Assembly: GCA_013813265.1 (NCBI GenBank) | Contig: JACCRY010000033.1 | Location: 1-37,594, forward strand | DNA length: 37,594 nucleotides | Direction: 5' to 3' | DNA from: Parachlamydiaceae bacterium | Lineage (GTDB): Bacteria; Chlamydiota; Chlamydiia; Chlamydiales; Parachlamydiaceae | In this document: positions 16,014 through 24,989 of the stretch, piece by piece | Layout: each line of letters opens with the position of its first letter | Position numbering within the stretch: position 1 is the first letter of the stretch | Position numbers and translations under genes: made by a program | Notes under the pieces: generated by a model | What the model was told of the DNA's origin: nothing | The model's database searches: none | The model's input: the letters and a program-made list of their open reading frames with translations, nothing else

Positions 16014-17375
16014 ATGGAAGCTTGGGAAAACTTTTTAAAACATCAAGAAGAAGAGCTTGGGGTTGCCACAGTTCAAAAATGGCTTCGCCCATTAAAACTT
16101 CTTCATTTCGACGCTTGCAACCTTTATCTAGAAGCTAAAGATTCATTTCAGATCAATTGGTTTGAAGAGCATATTCGCCCAAAAATCCTTTCCACACTCT
16201 ACAATAACAATAAAAAACGCATCAAAGTACATCTTACTACCAGCAAACCTTCATCTGAGAAAACAGAACAAAATTTAAGTGGAAAAGGACGCGCTTCAAA
16301 TCAAGAAAGCACTCCACAGCAAAAAACAGAACTCACTTTTGATACGATTGACCCAAATTTTTCGTTTGAAAACTTTGTCGAACCTTCATCCAGTCCCCTG
16401 CCCGTAAGACTTTGTTCCTCTCTAGATGGCACCCCCCAACTCACATTCAATCCAATATATATTTATGGAGATGCTGGTGCGGGAAAAACGCATCTTCTTA
16501 TGGCTACAGCGCTTCATTTGCAGAAACAAGGGCTCAAGGTCATCTATGCGCGTGCCGATACGTTCACAGAGCATGTTGTATCAGCCATCCGTTCCGGTGA
16601 AATGAAAGATTTTCGTCAAGCTTATCGAAGCGCCGACGTCCTAATCGTGGACGATGTTCAAGTATTCGCACGAAAAGCGGCAACTCAAGAGGAATTTTTT
16701 CATACTTTCAATACTCTTCATCTTAGCGGGAAGCAAATTATCTTGGCCGCCAACTGTGCACCACAGGGGTTGACTAATATAGAAGCTCGCTTAATTAGTC
16801 GTTTTGAATGGGGGATTTCCATACCTCTTGGAAATATGTCGCAATCTGAACTCATGATGATGTTAGAAAAAAAAGCAAAAGCATTTCATTTCCCTCTTTC
16901 AAATGTTATCTCAACCTTTTTGCTAGAGACATTTAAAAGTGGAACTAAATCGCTTACACGGGCACTACAAGCGCTTATTCTGCGCACCCACCTAGACTCA
17001 ACTGGAAGCCATTCAGCTGATACATTGATTTCTTTGCCACAAGCTAAAGCCCTCCTCAACGATCTTATCGTTGAGGAGCAAAAGATCGTCCTTACACCAG
17101 TTAAAATCATTCATCTTGTGTGTGATCATTTTGGTATTCGCCCTGAAGACCTTCTTGAAAAATCGCAAAGCCGCGATCGGGTTTTGCCAAGGCAGATCGC
17201 CATGTATTTTTGCAGAAAAGAACTGCAAATGCCTTTTCTAAAAATCGCAGAGCTATTTTCAAAAGATCATTCGACGGTTATGTCAAGCGTTAAACTTATG
17301 CAAAAGGCACTCGACAATTCCGAACGCGATGTAATAGATCCCTTAGAATCGATCCGAAAGCGTTTACGTCAGTAA
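16014..17375 (+). CDS. DnaA paralogue (chromosomal replication initiator family)
   Basis: 453 residues with the four-domain plan of DnaA. Domain I at 1-75 (WENFLKHQEEELGVATVQKWLRPL). A Ser/Gln/Thr-rich linker at 76-115. AAA+ domain at ~116-330 with Walker A GDAGAGKTH (152-160), Walker B VLIVDDVQVFA (209-219; usual form 'LLIDDIQF') and SRFEWGISI (262-270; usual 'SRF.WGL'). C-terminal DNA-binding domain with RDRVLPRQIAMYFCRKEL, then SKDHSTV at ~415-421, where typical DnaA has DHTTV. Chlamydiae encode two DnaA-like proteins, and the deviations from consensus suggest that this is the more divergent one, but without the second copy in view I cannot prove it. The glutamine/serine-rich linker and the changed sensor region (ILAANCAPQGL for 'ilTSDrpP') are notable. 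Confidence 0.88.
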   Translation: MEAWENFLKHQEEELGVATVQKWLRPLKLLHFDACNLYLEAKDSFQINWFEEHIRPKILSTLYNNNKKRIKVHLTTSKPSSEKTEQNLSGKGRASNQESTPQQKTELTFDTIDPNFSFENFVEPSSSPLPVRLCSSLDGTPQLTFNPIYIYGDAGAGKTHLLMATALHLQKQGLKVIYARADTFTEHVVSAIRSGEMKDFRQAYRSADVLIVDDVQVFARKAATQEEFFHTFNTLHLSGKQIILAANCAPQGLTNIEARLISRFEWGISIPLGNMSQSELMMMLEKKAKAFHFPLSNVISTFLLETFKSGTKSLTRALQALILRTHLDSTGSHSADTLISLPQAKALLNDLIVEEQKIVLTPVKIIHLVCDHFGIRPEDLLEKSQSRDRVLPRQIAMYFCRKELQMPFLKIAELFSKDHSTVMSSVKLMQKALDNSERDVIDPLESIRKRLRQ

Positions 17376-17378
17376 TAG

Positions 17379-17489
17379 CGCTTAGACAAAAGATGGCCTT
17401 GGAAAACGCCTAAAATCTCTGAGGATTTTAAAAAGATTAATGATCTTCAAGAGGAAGTGCATACACTGAAAAAGAGAGTCGAAAGCTAA
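17379..17489 (+). other. possible gene remnant
   Basis: Directly after the dnaA-like gene a frame without start codon reads KRWPWKTPKISEDFKKIN and continues with a coiled-coil-like run up to a stop at 17487. It looks like the tail of a lost gene, but I do not recognise the parent. Confidence 0.2.
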
Positions 17490-17528
17490 AAACCGAAAAA
17501 CAGAATAGGGAGTATATCAAAGAAAATA

Positions 17529-17741
17529 ATGCAAAAAATTCTTCCAATTGATGTCAACGAAAGTTTGTTACGTGAGCGTCAATGGGAATTGGATTGTTTA
17601 CGAGGAAATACCGTATCGAAAGTCTCGACCTACATGACTATTTTGAGGGTCGCAAAAGAAGAGAATAACGCGAAAATATTTTTCAAAACTTATTTTCTTG
17701 AGAAAAAATTTGACTTAGACCGTGCAAGAGAGGGCAATTAA
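17529..17741 (+). CDS. unknown 70-residue protein, coupled to the large TPR gene
   Basis: Not recognised. A small charged, probably helical protein (LLRERQWELDCLRGNTVS, then AKEENNAKIFFKTYFLEKKFDLDRAREGN) without membrane segment. Its stop codon (17739-17741) is one base before the ATG of the next gene (TAAAATG), and the GAGAGGG ribosome binding site of that gene lies inside its last codons. This tight coupling is the main reason to believe it is translated. Its own binding site is weak (GGGAG about 17 bases upstream). It might be a regulator or partner of the large protein. Confidence 0.45.
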   Translation: MQKILPIDVNESLLRERQWELDCLRGNTVSKVSTYMTILRVAKEENNAKIFFKTYFLEKKFDLDRAREGN

Positions 17742-17742
17742 A

Positions 17743-20700
17743 ATGATCTCATCAACATATCCCCCGTCACTCCCTAATGTCCCCCTTTTCTCTAATAAGG
17801 GAGAAGATCAATGTTGGATGACTTATCTTCAAGAATTAACCACACCTAATCCACAAAAGCGAATCGATCAGGAAGTGGAACTGCAGAGTCTTCTTAATGA
17901 TGGTGTAAACCCTCCTTCTTGGTTTTTGGATAAGCTACAAGAGAAAGGATATTCCATCTCATATAATCCTGAAACGATCGCCCGCTTTAAAAACTTCTCT
18001 TTTCCCAATAACATCCTCCTTCAAAATGCTATTCGAAGCGCAACAGCTGAAACAGGGTTAATAATCGAAAGAAATAGGATGTACCGGCCGGGGCCTGCCT
18101 CCCTCTCTGAGGAGGTTAGAGGATATGATAAGATCTTTGCCATTTTCGAAACCCAAACTACAGAAAAAACACAAGTGGCCGAAGAAGTTAGCGGGATTTT
18201 AAATAACTTCTTCAGCCGGCTTCCAGAAAGTTTGCAAAAGCCGCAGTATCGACTCCTCGATATTGCTTGCGGTAACGGTGTTCAAACCAAGGCTCTTGTT
18301 GAAAAGCTCAAATTCCCCTTTGACATTTTCTGCTTTGACAACCAGCTTGGCTGCGTAGAGAAATGTCAAGCTGCTCTTCCCCAAGCTAAAGTATGGATGC
18401 ACAATCTGTTTAGTTCTCCTCTCATTTCTGAATATGAGAAATCATTTGATGTTTTATTTGTCTCCCATCTTTATATGGCACCGGAACGGATCGAAAAACT
18501 CAGGGAACAGATCAACTATTACGCGGCATCAAATAGCCTCGTCATCTTCGTAAATGACTACCAAGTTTCCGATCCCGAGGAAATCACGCAGAAGCACCCT
18601 TCTTTTCTCAGGGGGAAGCCCTCCGCGAAGATGCTCCGCGAGTACTACGATGACCTCTATATCAATCGCTTCCGCATCATTGGCAAAAACATCGAATCAA
18701 AACTTCTTTTCCCTCCTTTAACCCAGGAAATTAAAGACTTTATTTTAACTCTCAAACGGGGTGACTACGAAGCCTGCTATCCAAACATTTCAGAATCAAC
18801 TCGCACATTTAAAGCTCTTCTAGAATTTATCGCAAGTTACCCTTTAGAGTCGATGAGTGTTGAGGAGCGAAAGTTTTATCTTGAAGAGATTGAAGAAAAA
18901 TTTAAGCAAAACAAGGGGCCTTCTCTAAAAACGATCGACCGATTGCTTTTTTGCGTGCCTCCCACAGCTGGAACGTTTTTTGCCCAAACGATTGCTGATG
19001 TTGTTGATGAAGTGAAGAAGGCTGCCGCTCCAAGGCTTGATATCGTTCAACAAAAAGCTGTAGATTTAGAAAAGCTATTCAATCAATTAAGGTTTGATGA
19101 CCTCTGCCCTGCCAATGCCAGGAACGAGTATGTTGAGGGATTTTTCCAACTAGCCCTCTCCTTTATTGAGAGTAAAAATTACACGAATGGTTCAGCCATC
19201 CTCTGGTATCTAAAACGCGAACATCTGCACCATACAGTTTATTCCTTGATGCCGGGTTACGAGGACAAGGAAATAGAAGCTCTCCTGCTTTATCCTGATG
19301 AACTTTCTAAAAAGGTCGAACTTCTTGCCCAAAAATATAACCTCCCATTAAATAAGCTGCAGGAGGCCTTTACTTCTCTTCAAAAGGAATGGAACCGCCT
19401 TGATCATGAACTTAACAGGCTAGAATTTGAATTCTTAAAAGAGACCGGTTGTAAAGAACCGCTTATTTTCGGCATGCCACAAGGAATCAAAGACCAGCAG
19501 CGTCTTGAAGAACTTCGCGCAAGATGGCGAAAAGTTCCTGCTGAGCTCTCTGATATCAGAAACGTATATCGCGACATTACCGCACAGATGAAGATCTTTC
19601 TTGCTGAGTTGATTCAGGAATGCGACAACCTGCTCAAAGCATGCGGCTTGGAAGCTCCCTGTCCTTACAGTTTCATTGGGCTCGGTTCATTCGCAAGGGA
19701 AGAGATGACCCCTTTTTCCGACCTAGAATTTGCAATACTCGTTAAGGACTCCTCCCGTACAAACAAAGAGTATTTCCTTGCCCTTACGACATTATTTCAT
19801 TTCCGTATTTTGAACTTAGGGGAAACCATCATTCCATCACTCCAAATCAAAGGACTCTCTTGGTTCTATGATACGATTTCCCCACGCGGACTCTCTTTTG
19901 ATGGAAGTATGCCGAATGCCTGCAAAACCGCTTATGGGAAACAAGATGGCAATGCTGGGGATTATGAGCTCATCGGCACCGTGGAAGAAATCATCAAACT
20001 ACAAGAATTCAGCAACGTCTCCCCTGAGCAGAAAAAGGCTATACTGAATCGTTACCACTTGCCTGTGATTTTGTCTTGCGTGGCCCACTTGACCGGTTCT
20101 GAAGAGCTCACTGAAGCCTACCAAGAAATACTTAAAGTTCGCCTAACACAAGAGATATGCCAAGAGAGAGCTCTAACGCTCATGCTAGAGGACCTTGATC
20201 GCTTCCAGTTTTCCTTTGGCAAGGAAAAAGTGGGACAAGCTTATGAGATCAAAAAAGACTTTTACCGCTTTCCCCATACAATGCTCGACAGTCTCACCTA
20301 TTACTACCAACTCGATGCACAAAATTCCTACGATAAAATTGACCAGCTTCGTGCAAAAGAAATCATCTCACCAGAAGCGGCCGATGAGCTGAAAACTCTT
20401 TGCCTCTTAACACAAAAACTCCGTCTAGAAGTATACAACAAGTATGGCAAGCAGAAGGGGGATTTCAAAATCACGGAAAATGTCGACGATCTCTATGAAA
20501 TTTACTACCGGTTCCTCCCCTTCCAACAGACCCTGACAGAATTTGCTCAAGCACTGGAAAAAGGAGCAGGTGAAAAGGAAGCCACGCAAATTCTTCGAAA
20601 GGCTAGCTTCTATTCCAAGACTCCTTATTACCAAGGGCTCATTGACTATCGCTTGATGCGGCTTCGAAATGCCTATATTCACTTAAGTAGCGTGATTGAC

Positions 20701-22737
20701 CCTCCTGATCCTCTACTATATCATGAAACTCTAGGTGATCTTCAGCTAGAGCTCGCCAAATACGAGGAAGCCTTCCTCTCCTATGATAAAGGAATTGAGA
20801 TTCTCGAAAATTGTGCTTCGCTTTCTGAAGAAAATCTCCAAGAGATACCCCTTAATCAATTGATCCCTCTATTGAAGGATTGCTCGAAGAGAGCCTGTCT
20901 TCTCAAGAAAAAAGGAGACATACATAACGCCCTCGCCCAGACCTCTATAGCTTTAAGCCTATATGAGGAATCTGAAAAATTTTTGGAAATGCTTTTATCT
21001 GAAATGAAAATTAAGCTTAAGCAATATCATCGAGAAGAATATAACCTTTGCCTGAAAAGCATTTTGCAGCTTTACCCTCTTTTAGAAACCCTTTATTGTG
21101 CTTTTCACGAAATTTCTTCAAACGTTGAATATCTTCTTAAAGCTCGGGCGCTTATCCGAGAAAGAGTTAACTTACAAAATTCAGAAGCGTTAGTGCAGTT
21201 TAACAAAACCTTGAAGATCAACTTAAAGGTTTTTCAAGAGGAGCATCCGAACATTGCCCATGACTATAGTAATATCGGGGGAGGATTTAGCGATCTTGGG
21301 AATTACCAAGAAGCACTTATACAAGAGAAAAATGCTTTACGTGGGTGGTTGAAAGTATTTGGTAAGAAAAATCGATACACTGCGATTAGTTACAACAATC
21401 TCGCTGGAAATTTAGTCAAATTGGGGAAACATCAAGAAGCGCTGGTGAAAATGAAGAAAGCACTGAAAATTCTATCGGGTGTTTTAGAGGAAAAGCATCC
21501 AAATACTGCATCGATTTACAACAATTTCGGGATGACTCTAGACGCATTGGGGAATCACAAAGATGCTTCAGTTCTAATACGCAAAGGGCTGGAGATTAGG
21601 CTCGATATATTTGGAGAAAATCATCCCAAAACGGCTACAAGCTATAACAATCTTGGCCTTACTCTTTACAAATCAGGGAACGACCAAGAAGGGATCATGT
21701 ATATTAAAAAAGCTCTGAAGATCCGTTTGGAACTATTCGGGAGCAATCATCCCGTTACTTCTAGGAGCTACAACAATTTCGGCCATTTTCTCTGGAAATC
21801 AGGGGCCCCCGAGGAAGCATTAGTGATTCTGAAAACTGTTTTGAAATCCTATTTAGAAATTTTCGGGGAGCAGCACCCGGATACTGGCCAAATCTACAAC
21901 AATATCGGTTGTATCCTCATCGAATTAGGAAAGCACCAAGAAGCGCTGCTTCCACTGAAAAAAGGCCTGGAAATTCATGTCAAAGCATTCGGGGAAAAAC
22001 ATCCTACAACTGCATTAATCTATGAAAATATTGCTGAAGTATTGGACAGATTAGGACATCACAAAGAAGCATTAAAATATGACATTAAATTCCAGCAAGT
22101 TAAGAAAGAAATGGAATGGATGAACAAACGAACCAAGACATATCCACAAATCCAAACTGCATTGGAAAACAAGCAATATAAAAAAATCTTGCTCTTCCTG
22201 TTGAATGCTCTGGGAAGCGACATTCTAGCGGATGGATTGTATCTTACACTGCAAGCCTCCAAGTTGCATGAGGATCGGAAGCAGCAGAAGAAGATCGATA
22301 AGTGGCTGGAGAGTGCCTGCCAAAGTTTGGACGAGGGTGTCATCGCCGGTATATCTATAGAAGAAAGAGAAAAAATCAACCTGTATGTTTGTGTGATGGA
22401 TCTTTTCTTAAAGAAAATAAAAAATGAAGGGAAAATAGAAAAGAAAATGGAATTTTACGCAAAAGTCCTAAAATATGGATTTAAGCTCATGAGCTGTCAG
22501 GGAGTCTTCACTTATGATCTTCTTGATGTTTTGGCTTTAGATGAACCCATTAATTTCTTAGGTGAAAAAGTATCTGCAAAAATGATCGGCCTGTATTATG
22601 CTTTGCAGGGCGCGATCGGTCTAAAGAACACACCTATGATTCAATCCTGTATGACTCATTTTATGACATTGGAAGATCAATCAATCTTTTTTACAAAAAA
22701 AAGAAATGAAAAACTTTATTGCCTATCAGAGGATTGA
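17743..22737 (+). CDS. large methyltransferase-like / nucleotidyltransferase / TPR protein
   Basis: 1664 residues, no signal peptide. (1) Residues ~165-270: a class I SAM-dependent methyltransferase fold, with motif I LLDIACGNG at ~169-177, then FDIFCFDNQLGCVEKCQ and DVLFVSHLYMAPERI. (2) Residues ~600-900: a nucleotidyltransferase of the GlnD/DUF294 type, with FIGLGSFAREEMTPFSDLEFAIL at ~644-666 (pattern GS..R.E.....SD.e), followed by the helical block with HTMLDSLTYYYQL and DELKTLCLLTQKLRLEVY, as in DUF294-C. (3) Residues ~1162-1449: seven 42-residue kinesin-light-chain-type TPRs ('FGE.HP.TA.SYNNLG'). (4) A helical tail to 1664. I start at ATG 17743 with GAGAGGG nearby; the frame also opens at GTG 17722. 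Kinesin-light-chain TPR proteins are frequent in amoeba symbionts, but the three-part architecture is unfamiliar to me. Possible roles are modification of a nucleotide, tRNA or protein target; the substrate is unknown. Confidence 0.82.
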   Translation: MISSTYPPSLPNVPLFSNKGEDQCWMTYLQELTTPNPQKRIDQEVELQSLLNDGVNPPSWFLDKLQEKGYSISYNPETIARFKNFSFPNNILLQNAIRSATAETGLIIERNRMYRPGPASLSEEVRGYDKIFAIFETQTTEKTQVAEEVSGILNNFFSRLPESLQKPQYRLLDIACGNGVQTKALVEKLKFPFDIFCFDNQLGCVEKCQAALPQAKVWMHNLFSSPLISEYEKSFDVLFVSHLYMAPERIEKLREQINYYAASNSLVIFVNDYQVSDPEEITQKHPSFLRGKPSAKMLREYYDDLYINRFRIIGKNIESKLLFPPLTQEIKDFILTLKRGDYEACYPNISESTRTFKALLEFIASYPLESMSVEERKFYLEEIEEKFKQNKGPSLKTIDRLLFCVPPTAGTFFAQTIADVVDEVKKAAAPRLDIVQQKAVDLEKLFNQLRFDDLCPANARNEYVEGFFQLALSFIESKNYTNGSAILWYLKREHLHHTVYSLMPGYEDKEIEALLLYPDELSKKVELLAQKYNLPLNKLQEAFTSLQKEWNRLDHELNRLEFEFLKETGCKEPLIFGMPQGIKDQQRLEELRARWRKVPAELSDIRNVYRDITAQMKIFLAELIQECDNLLKACGLEAPCPYSFIGLGSFAREEMTPFSDLEFAILVKDSSRTNKEYFLALTTLFHFRILNLGETIIPSLQIKGLSWFYDTISPRGLSFDGSMPNACKTAYGKQDGNAGDYELIGTVEEIIKLQEFSNVSPEQKKAILNRYHLPVILSCVAHLTGSEELTEAYQEILKVRLTQEICQERALTLMLEDLDRFQFSFGKEKVGQAYEIKKDFYRFPHTMLDSLTYYYQLDAQNSYDKIDQLRAKEIISPEAADELKTLCLLTQKLRLEVYNKYGKQKGDFKITENVDDLYEIYYRFLPFQQTLTEFAQALEKGAGEKEATQILRKASFYSKTPYYQGLIDYRLMRLRNAYIHLSSVIDPPDPLLYHETLGDLQLELAKYEEAFLSYDKGIEILENCASLSEENLQEIPLNQLIPLLKDCSKRACLLKKKGDIHNALAQTSIALSLYEESEKFLEMLLSEMKIKLKQYHREEYNLCLKSILQLYPLLETLYCAFHEISSNVEYLLKARALIRERVNLQNSEALVQFNKTLKINLKVFQEEHPNIAHDYSNIGGGFSDLGNYQEALIQEKNALRGWLKVFGKKNRYTAISYNNLAGNLVKLGKHQEALVKMKKALKILSGVLEEKHPNTASIYNNFGMTLDALGNHKDASVLIRKGLEIRLDIFGENHPKTATSYNNLGLTLYKSGNDQEGIMYIKKALKIRLELFGSNHPVTSRSYNNFGHFLWKSGAPEEALVILKTVLKSYLEIFGEQHPDTGQIYNNIGCILIELGKHQEALLPLKKGLEIHVKAFGEKHPTTALIYENIAEVLDRLGHHKEALKYDIKFQQVKKEMEWMNKRTKTYPQIQTALENKQYKKILLFLLNALGSDILADGLYLTLQASKLHEDRKQQKKIDKWLESACQSLDEGVIAGISIEEREKINLYVCVMDLFLKKIKNEGKIEKKMEFYAKVLKYGFKLMSCQGVFTYDLLDVLALDEPINFLGEKVSAKMIGLYYALQGAIGLKNTPMIQSCMTHFMTLEDQSIFFTKKRNEKLYCLSED

Positions 22738-22888
22738 GTTCTCTTGCCAACAAATGATTAATGAACTTCTTTCTGATTTTCATCCAATATGTAAAGACAA
22801 AAGGAGAAAAAAACAGAGCACGTATCAAAATATAAAAAACGTTTTGGAAGAGAATTGAAACAAACGGCCGCATAACATATCAGGGCGG

Positions 22889-22915
22889 GTTTCTTATTAA
22901 GATTTGATAAGAAAC
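22889..22915. repeat. nine-base hairpin downstream of the large TPR gene
   Basis: GTTTCTTAT at 22889-22897 is exactly complementary to ATAAGAAAC at 22907-22915, with a nine-base loop. It has no T-run and lies about 150 bases past the stop codon. Confidence 0.4.
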
Positions 22916-23000
22916 AGCCTCTACAATACAGCTACAGCAGGGCATAAAATTAACGCCCATTCAAATGTTGTCTGGATATGTGTTTTTATGTAAACGCAAT

Positions 23001-23285
23001 CAACGATGCAAACGATACAACGATAAGAACGATAAGAACGATAAAAATTTGTAGAATGTTCAGTACGTCACAAATTTCTTAAAGATTTCTTCTAGACTTA
23101 GTACACTGTCTCATCGCAATCAATAGCGCATTTTTATAGACTTTTTCAAGAAATCCTGGCCCAAGCTTCTTCATGACCTCAAAACAACAGTTCAGAATGA
23201 CACCTGTCAATTCATGATGAGGTAATTTCTTGTCTTCTTCCATCGTTCTTATCGTTCTTATCGTTTTATCGTTTATACCGTTGAT
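23001..23285. mobile_element. inverted short-repeat arrays around a broken GxxExxY gene
   Basis: The left array at 23001-23047 is built of units like AACGATAAG/AACGATAC; the right array at 23242-23285 is its reverse complement. A 24-base core (23019-23042 and 23242-23265) matches perfectly and consists of tandem AACGATAAG units. Between the arms lies the remnant of a GxxExxY gene whose ATG directly touches the right array. This has the shape of a small mobile or self-spreading unit with tandem-repeat inverted ends, but no transposase is present. The rest of the 730-base gap (22738-23467) holds only the hairpin at 22889-22915; I see nothing in 23286-23467. Confidence 0.55.
23079..23243 (-). 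pseudogene. truncated GxxExxY protein gene
   Basis: A 54-residue frame starting ATG at 23243 reads HELTGVILNCCFEVMKKLGPG then FLEKVYKNALLIAMRQ. This is the N-terminal signature of the GxxExxY family (typical form 'i..aa.eVhk.LGpGfLEsvYe.aL..el'). Family members run ~120-130 residues and show a PD-(D/E)XK-like core further on; here the frame breaks after about 46 matching residues and stops at 23079. The continuation in another frame gives only LSLEEIFKKFVTY and a stop, so the core is deleted rather than merely shifted. The family's function is unknown; fold similarity to nucleases has been suggested. The gene is surely not functional in full form. Confidence 0.7.
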
Positions 23286-23467
23286 CTACAGTAGCAACAG
23301 CACGTGTTAAGCTGTACACTCGGAATTCTTTCCCTGCTTCTTCCTAGCAGTCCAATGGAAGTGCAAGTAAGATAGGTTCATGAAAGTCGAGACTGCATTC
23401 TGCGTTGAAATGCACACTCAAAAAACTTGTACCGTTCTAAAAGTCTTTTCAGAATCAAATGCTTCCC

Positions 23468-24814
23468 TTAATAAAGGTAAGAATCTGGCTTGTAAGGACC
23501 TTTGACATCAACACCAAGATACTGAGCCTGTTCAGGAGAAAGAGTCGTTAGCTCCACTCCCAATTGACCTAAATGTAACCTTGCAACTTTTTCATCAAGC
23601 AGCTTTGAGAGCCTATAAACCCCTATTTGCTTGCGTATCGGAGCACCCCACAACTCAATTTGAGCAAGCACTTGATTTGAAAATGAATTCGACATGACAA
23701 ATGAAGGATGTCCATTCGCGCAACCAAGATTAACAAGACGTCCACGTGCTAGCAAAAGTAAACTTTTGCTCTTATTTTTCCAGATACAACGATCAACCTG
23801 CGGTTTGATCGTTTCTACTTCAATTTCAGGGTTATTTAGGAGACATTCCACATCGATTTCGCTATCAAAATGCCCAATGTTGCAGAGTAGAGCTCCATCT
23901 TTCATTTTTTCTATATGTCTGGAAACAATGACATTGATACATCCTGTAGCCGTAATAAAAATGTCCGCAATAGGTGCAGCATGCTCTAAAGTCACAACAG
24001 AATAGCCCTCCATGACAGCTTGATAAGCGCAGATTGGATCAATTTCAGCAATTATTACGCGGGCTCCTAAATTAGACATCGCAGCCGCACACCCCTTACC
24101 AACATCACCATAACCTGCAATTACGACTATTTTTCCGGCAATCATGAGGTTTGTAGCATGCTTAATGCCATCAACGATTGATTCGCGACAACCATATAAA
24201 TTATCAAATTTAGCTTTTGTGATGGAATCGTTTACATTGATTGCTGGAACTCCTAAAGTTCCTTTTTCGAACATTTTTAGCAAATTGCGTACACCTGTTG
24301 TTGTCTCTTCCGAGATCCCTTTGATCCCTGCTAGAAGCTCCGGATGATGTAAGTGGACGAGGCTAGTCAGATCTCCCCCATCATCGATGATCATGTTTAA
24401 AGGTTCATTTCCAAAGAAAAGTGTTTTTTCAATGCACCACTCATATTCTTCAAGAGACATTCCTTTCCAGGCAAATACTGGAATACCAGCTTCGGCAATA
24501 GCTGCAGCAGCTTGATTTTGTGTGGAGTAGATATTGCATGAAGACCAACGCACAGAAGCTCCAAGGGCAATTAAAGTTTCGATTAGAACTGCAGTTTGAA
24601 TTGTCATGTGCAAACAGCCTGCAATTCTAGCACCCTTTAGAGGTTGAGAAGTTTTAAATTCTTTACGCAATGCCATGAGTCCAGGCATTTCCTTTTCAGC
24701 TAAAGCAATTTCGGCCCGTCCTTGCCGTGTAAGCTCTTTTGCTTCTTTTGAACCTATTTCAAGATCATCAACGAGACGATATTCTTTTTGTAGTGCATTT
24801 GTGGAATGAGACAC
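23468..24814 (-). CDS. ahcY: S-adenosylhomocysteinase
   Basis: Splits S-adenosylhomocysteine into adenosine and homocysteine with bound NAD, removing the inhibitory product of all SAM-dependent methylations. 448 residues, in the normal range. Marks: [37 protein letters not shown], the [19 protein letters not shown] block, and the NAD-binding [13 protein letters not shown]. The C-terminal tail has the family form KPDSYLY (usual 'KPD.YRY', with K and Y contacting NAD of the neighbouring subunit); the arginine is replaced by leucine here. The start is a GTG at 24814; GGAGGT lies only 3-4 bases upstream, with an out-of-frame ATG overlapping the start (ATGTG), which may lower expression. It feeds homocysteine to the cystathionine genes at 8741-10912. 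Confidence 0.95.
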   Translation of the reverse strand: MSHSTNALQKEYRLVDDLEIGSKEAKELTRQGRAEIALAEKEMPGLMALRKEFKTSQPLKGARIAGCLHMTIQTAVLIETLIALGASVRWSSCNIYSTQNQAAAAIAEAGIPVFAWKGMSLEEYEWCIEKTLFFGNEPLNMIIDDGGDLTSLVHLHHPELLAGIKGISEETTTGVRNLLKMFEKGTLGVPAINVNDSITKAKFDNLYGCRESIVDGIKHATNLMIAGKIVVIAGYGDVGKGCAAAMSNLGARVIIAEIDPICAYQAVMEGYSVVTLEHAAPIADIFITATGCINVIVSRHIEKMKDGALLCNIGHFDSEIDVECLLNNPEIEVETIKPQVDRCIWKNKSKSLLLLARGRLVNLGCANGHPSFVMSNSFSNQVLAQIELWGAPIRKQIGVYRLSKLLDEKVARLHLGQLGVELTTLSPEQAQYLGVDVKGPYKPDSYLY

Positions 24815-24989
24815 ATGACCTCCAAATATTTTCTATATAATCATTTACGTATAGCAGGAAGTTTAGTGACACGCAATAAAAAGAGGATGTCATTAAAAAA
24901 CGAGAATTGATAGCATTAATTCTTGATGTTTAATTAAATATATGGGATGATACATAAATGGTTAATAAAATCTTTCATGCGAGGGAATT

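Noticed and set aside
23001-23047. CRISPR-like array
   Set aside because: The repeats are only about nine bases, directly adjacent without spacers, and mirrored on the other side; no cas gene is present.
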